The notes beneath the pieces were generated by a model that worked only from the letters and a program-made list of their open reading frames with translations, searched no databases and had not been told where the DNA came from. Both the position numbers and the translations under genes were made by a program. A stretch of DNA of 13,908 nt from LMUY01 sp964242925 (lineage in GTDB: Bacteria; Pseudomonadota; Alphaproteobacteria; Acetobacterales; Acetobacteraceae): positions 1 through 13,908 of the forward strand of contig CAXTBW010000114.1 in the NCBI GenBank assembly GCA_964242925.1. The letters are read 5' to 3'. Shown piece by piece: positions 12,619 through 13,908 of the stretch; position 1 is the first letter of the stretch; every line of letters begins with the position of its first letter.

Positions 12619-13908
12619 TCAGTGACCTCCGCCCGCACGGCCCCCGCGGCTGGTGCGCGGCTCGAACAGGAACGTGATGGGGACGATGCAGAACGCCGCA
12701 ATGGCGCAATAGGCGAACACGTCGCGATAGGCGAGCACCGCGGCCTGCTGCTGCAACATCTGGAAGGCGCGGCCCATCGCCTGCGCGTTCACGTCCGCCG
12801 CGGCGCGTCCCATGCCGAGCAGGGCGTGGGACGTGCTGGCGATGTAGTCGTTGAAGGCCGGGTTGAACGGGTTGAGGTTCTCGGAGAGATACGATTGGCG
12901 GACCTGCGTGCGTTGCGTGATCCCCGCCGTGGCCAGCGATATGCCGATCGACCCGGCCACGTTGCGCAGCATGACGTACAGCGAACTGGCATCGCCGTTC
13001 AGCCGCCGCGGCATGGTCGCGTAGCTGATCGTGCTGGTGGGCACGAACAGGAACGCCAGCCCGAGCGTCTGCGTCACGCGCATCAACGCGAGCGTGCCGA
13101 AGGTGGCGTCCGGCGTGATGCCGTGTGCGTACACGTAGGCCCCACCTAACGTGAAGAAGCCGAACCCGATGATGTAGCGCGTCTGCACGTAGGGCAGGAT
13201 CCGGCCGACGATCGGGATCAGCACCAGGATGAGCAGACCCCCGGGCGACAGCACCATGCCGGCGAGGGTTGCGGTGTAGCCGAGCCGCTGCTGCGCCAGT
13301 TGCGGGATGAGCACGGCGCCGGAGTACAGGATGGCGCCGATGGCGAAGATCATCACGGAGCCGACGGCGAAGTTCCGGTCTGCGAAAACGCGCAGGTTGA
13401 CGATCGGCTTCTTGGCCGTCAGCAGCCAGCCGATCGCGCCGATGATGCCCGTGGCGCCCAGCACGCCGCAGGTCACGATGAGGGGGGAGCTGAACCAGTC
13501 GTCGTCCTCGCCGCGGTCGAGCATGATCTGCAGCGCGCCAAGGCCCAATGCGATCAGGCCCAGTCCGATGTAGTCGAAATCGATCAGCTTGGCCCGCGTC
13601 CGCTTGACCCAGGGCGGGTCCTCGACGAGGGCGGTGACGGCGAAGAAGGCGAAGATGCCGACAGGGATGTTGATGAAGAACACCCAGCGCCACGAGTAGT
13701 TGTCGGTGATCCAACCGCCCAGCGTCGGGCCGATGATCGGCGCGAAGATGGTGGCGATGGCCACCACGCCGAATGCCTTGCCACGCTGCGCCGGCTCGAA
13801 CGTGTCGAGGATGATGGATTGCTGGTTCGGCTGCAGCCCGCCGCCAAAGAAGCCCTGCAGCAGGCGGTAGACGATCAGCTGGCCGAGACTGGTGCTGGTG
13901 CCGCACAG
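12619..13908 (-). CDS. DHA2-family MFS multidrug efflux transporter (EmrB/QacA-like), upstream copy (5' end outside window)
   Basis: 429 residues are visible; the frame is open to position 13908, so the N-terminal 90 or so residues (spans 1-3, by comparison with the neighbour) are missing. The first visible residues LCGTSTSLGQLIVYRLLQGF align directly with the neighbour's LCGIASSLPQLIMFRLAQGF, which proves that the apparent internal start at 13767 is not the true one. It shares motif C (GPTLGGWITDNYSWRW), VEDPPWV, DRGEDDDWF, KKPIVNLRVFADRNFA, LNGDASSLY and RNVAGSIGISL with the neighbour; in the segment from GGWITDN to EDPPWV 31 of 38 residues are identical. The pair clearly arose by tandem duplication. 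The last codons (Gly-Gly-His-stop) contain the Shine-Dalgarno of the next gene. A HlyD-type adaptor and a TetR/MarR regulator would be expected further upstream, outside the window. Confidence 0.94.
   Translation of the reverse strand: MCGTSTSLGQLIVYRLLQGFFGGGLQPNQQSIILDTFEPAQRGKAFGVVAIATIFAPIIGPTLGGWITDNYSWRWVFFINIPVGIFAFFAVTALVEDPPWVKRTRAKLIDFDYIGLGLIALGLGALQIMLDRGEDDDWFSSPLIVTCGVLGATGIIGAIGWLLTAKKPIVNLRVFADRNFAVGSVMIFAIGAILYSGAVLIPQLAQQRLGYTATLAGMVLSPGGLLILVLIPIVGRILPYVQTRYIIGFGFFTLGGAYVYAHGITPDATFGTLALMRVTQTLGLAFLFVPTSTISYATMPRRLNGDASSLYVMLRNVAGSIGISLATAGITQRTQVRQSYLSENLNPFNPAFNDYIASTSHALLGMGRAAADVNAQAMGRAFQMLQQQAAVLAYRDVFAYCAIAAFCIVPITFLFEPRTSRGGRAGGGH
12625..12630 (-). promoter_or_regulatory. 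Shine-Dalgarno GGAGGT inside the end of the upstream pump gene
   Basis: The complement of 12625-12630 reads GGAGGT, 10 nt before the ATG at 12614. The same bases encode the Gly-Gly that precede the final His of the upstream pump (GGA GGT CAC TGA). The strong site decides the start of the downstream pump and implies that ribosomes finishing the first gene can re-initiate on the second. Confidence 0.75.

Noticed and set aside
11055..12677. 540-residue plus-strand frame over the downstream pump gene
   Set aside because: His/Arg/Asp-rich antisense shadow; the minus-strand product is a clear 14-span transporter with all DHA2 motifs.
13584..13767. Internal start of the upstream pump at 13767
   Set aside because: The frame continues upstream with residues that align with the neighbouring paralogue to the window edge, so the gene is simply truncated by the window.

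Overview
This is a GC-rich window with long spurious open frames in every frame, typical of a high-GC alphaproteobacterium. The short palindromic intergenic repeats (TCATGCCCGGG... and CGTCATCGCGAG... types) resemble dispersed repeats common in that class. Acetobacteraceae/Rhodospirillales is my best guess from gene style, not a proven assignment. I see no rRNA, tRNA, CRISPR array, transposase, integrase or phage gene.

Layout, left to right. (1) Positions 1-1896, minus strand: an exported FecR-like/DUF6600 protein with a very long Pro/Ala-rich tail that runs off the left edge. (2) 1897-2199: its upstream region, holding a 98-bp palindromic repeat. (3) 2200-3795, minus: a family-5 (peptide-type) ABC transporter substrate-binding protein with no permease or ATPase gene beside it. 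(4) Divergent from it, 3920-7513, plus: a tight four-gene chain of a small membrane protein, a gamma-glutamyltransferase-fold enzyme, an 83-residue cysteine-containing lipoprotein and an amidase-signature enzyme. Every junction is an overlap. (5) 7514-7779: a second copy of the 98-bp repeat, inverted relative to the first. (6) 7780-10859, plus: a short-chain dehydrogenase, an Ldh/malate-lactate dehydrogenase-like oxidoreductase, and a ClpP-like (COG3904-type) predicted serine peptidase whose TTG start overlaps the preceding stop. (7) 10860-11051: a 130-bp inverted repeat with perfect 26-bp arms between convergent genes. (8) 11052-13908, minus: two tandem paralogous DHA2-family (EmrB/QacA-like) drug/proton antiporters. 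The upstream one is cut by the right edge.

How the genes may work together is inference. The binding protein, the Ntn-fold amidohydrolase, the amidase and the two NAD(P)-dependent dehydrogenases look like a scavenging and catabolic set for an amide-containing small molecule: uptake, amide cleavage, then oxidation. The GGT-fold enzyme keeps its catalytic Thr and oxyanion Gly-Gly. It has lost the residues that recognise a gamma-glutamyl group in the E. coli enzyme, so its substrate is probably not glutathione. The pumps and the DUF6600 protein look like independent envelope functions.

The most notable items are the altered pocket of the GGT-like enzyme, the hidden mini-lipoprotein, the non-ATG stop/start overlaps (TTGA, GTGA, TTGA), the inverted repeat pair bracketing the binding-protein/hydrolase module, and a pump Gly-Gly-His tail whose codons double as the Shine-Dalgarno of the next pump gene.
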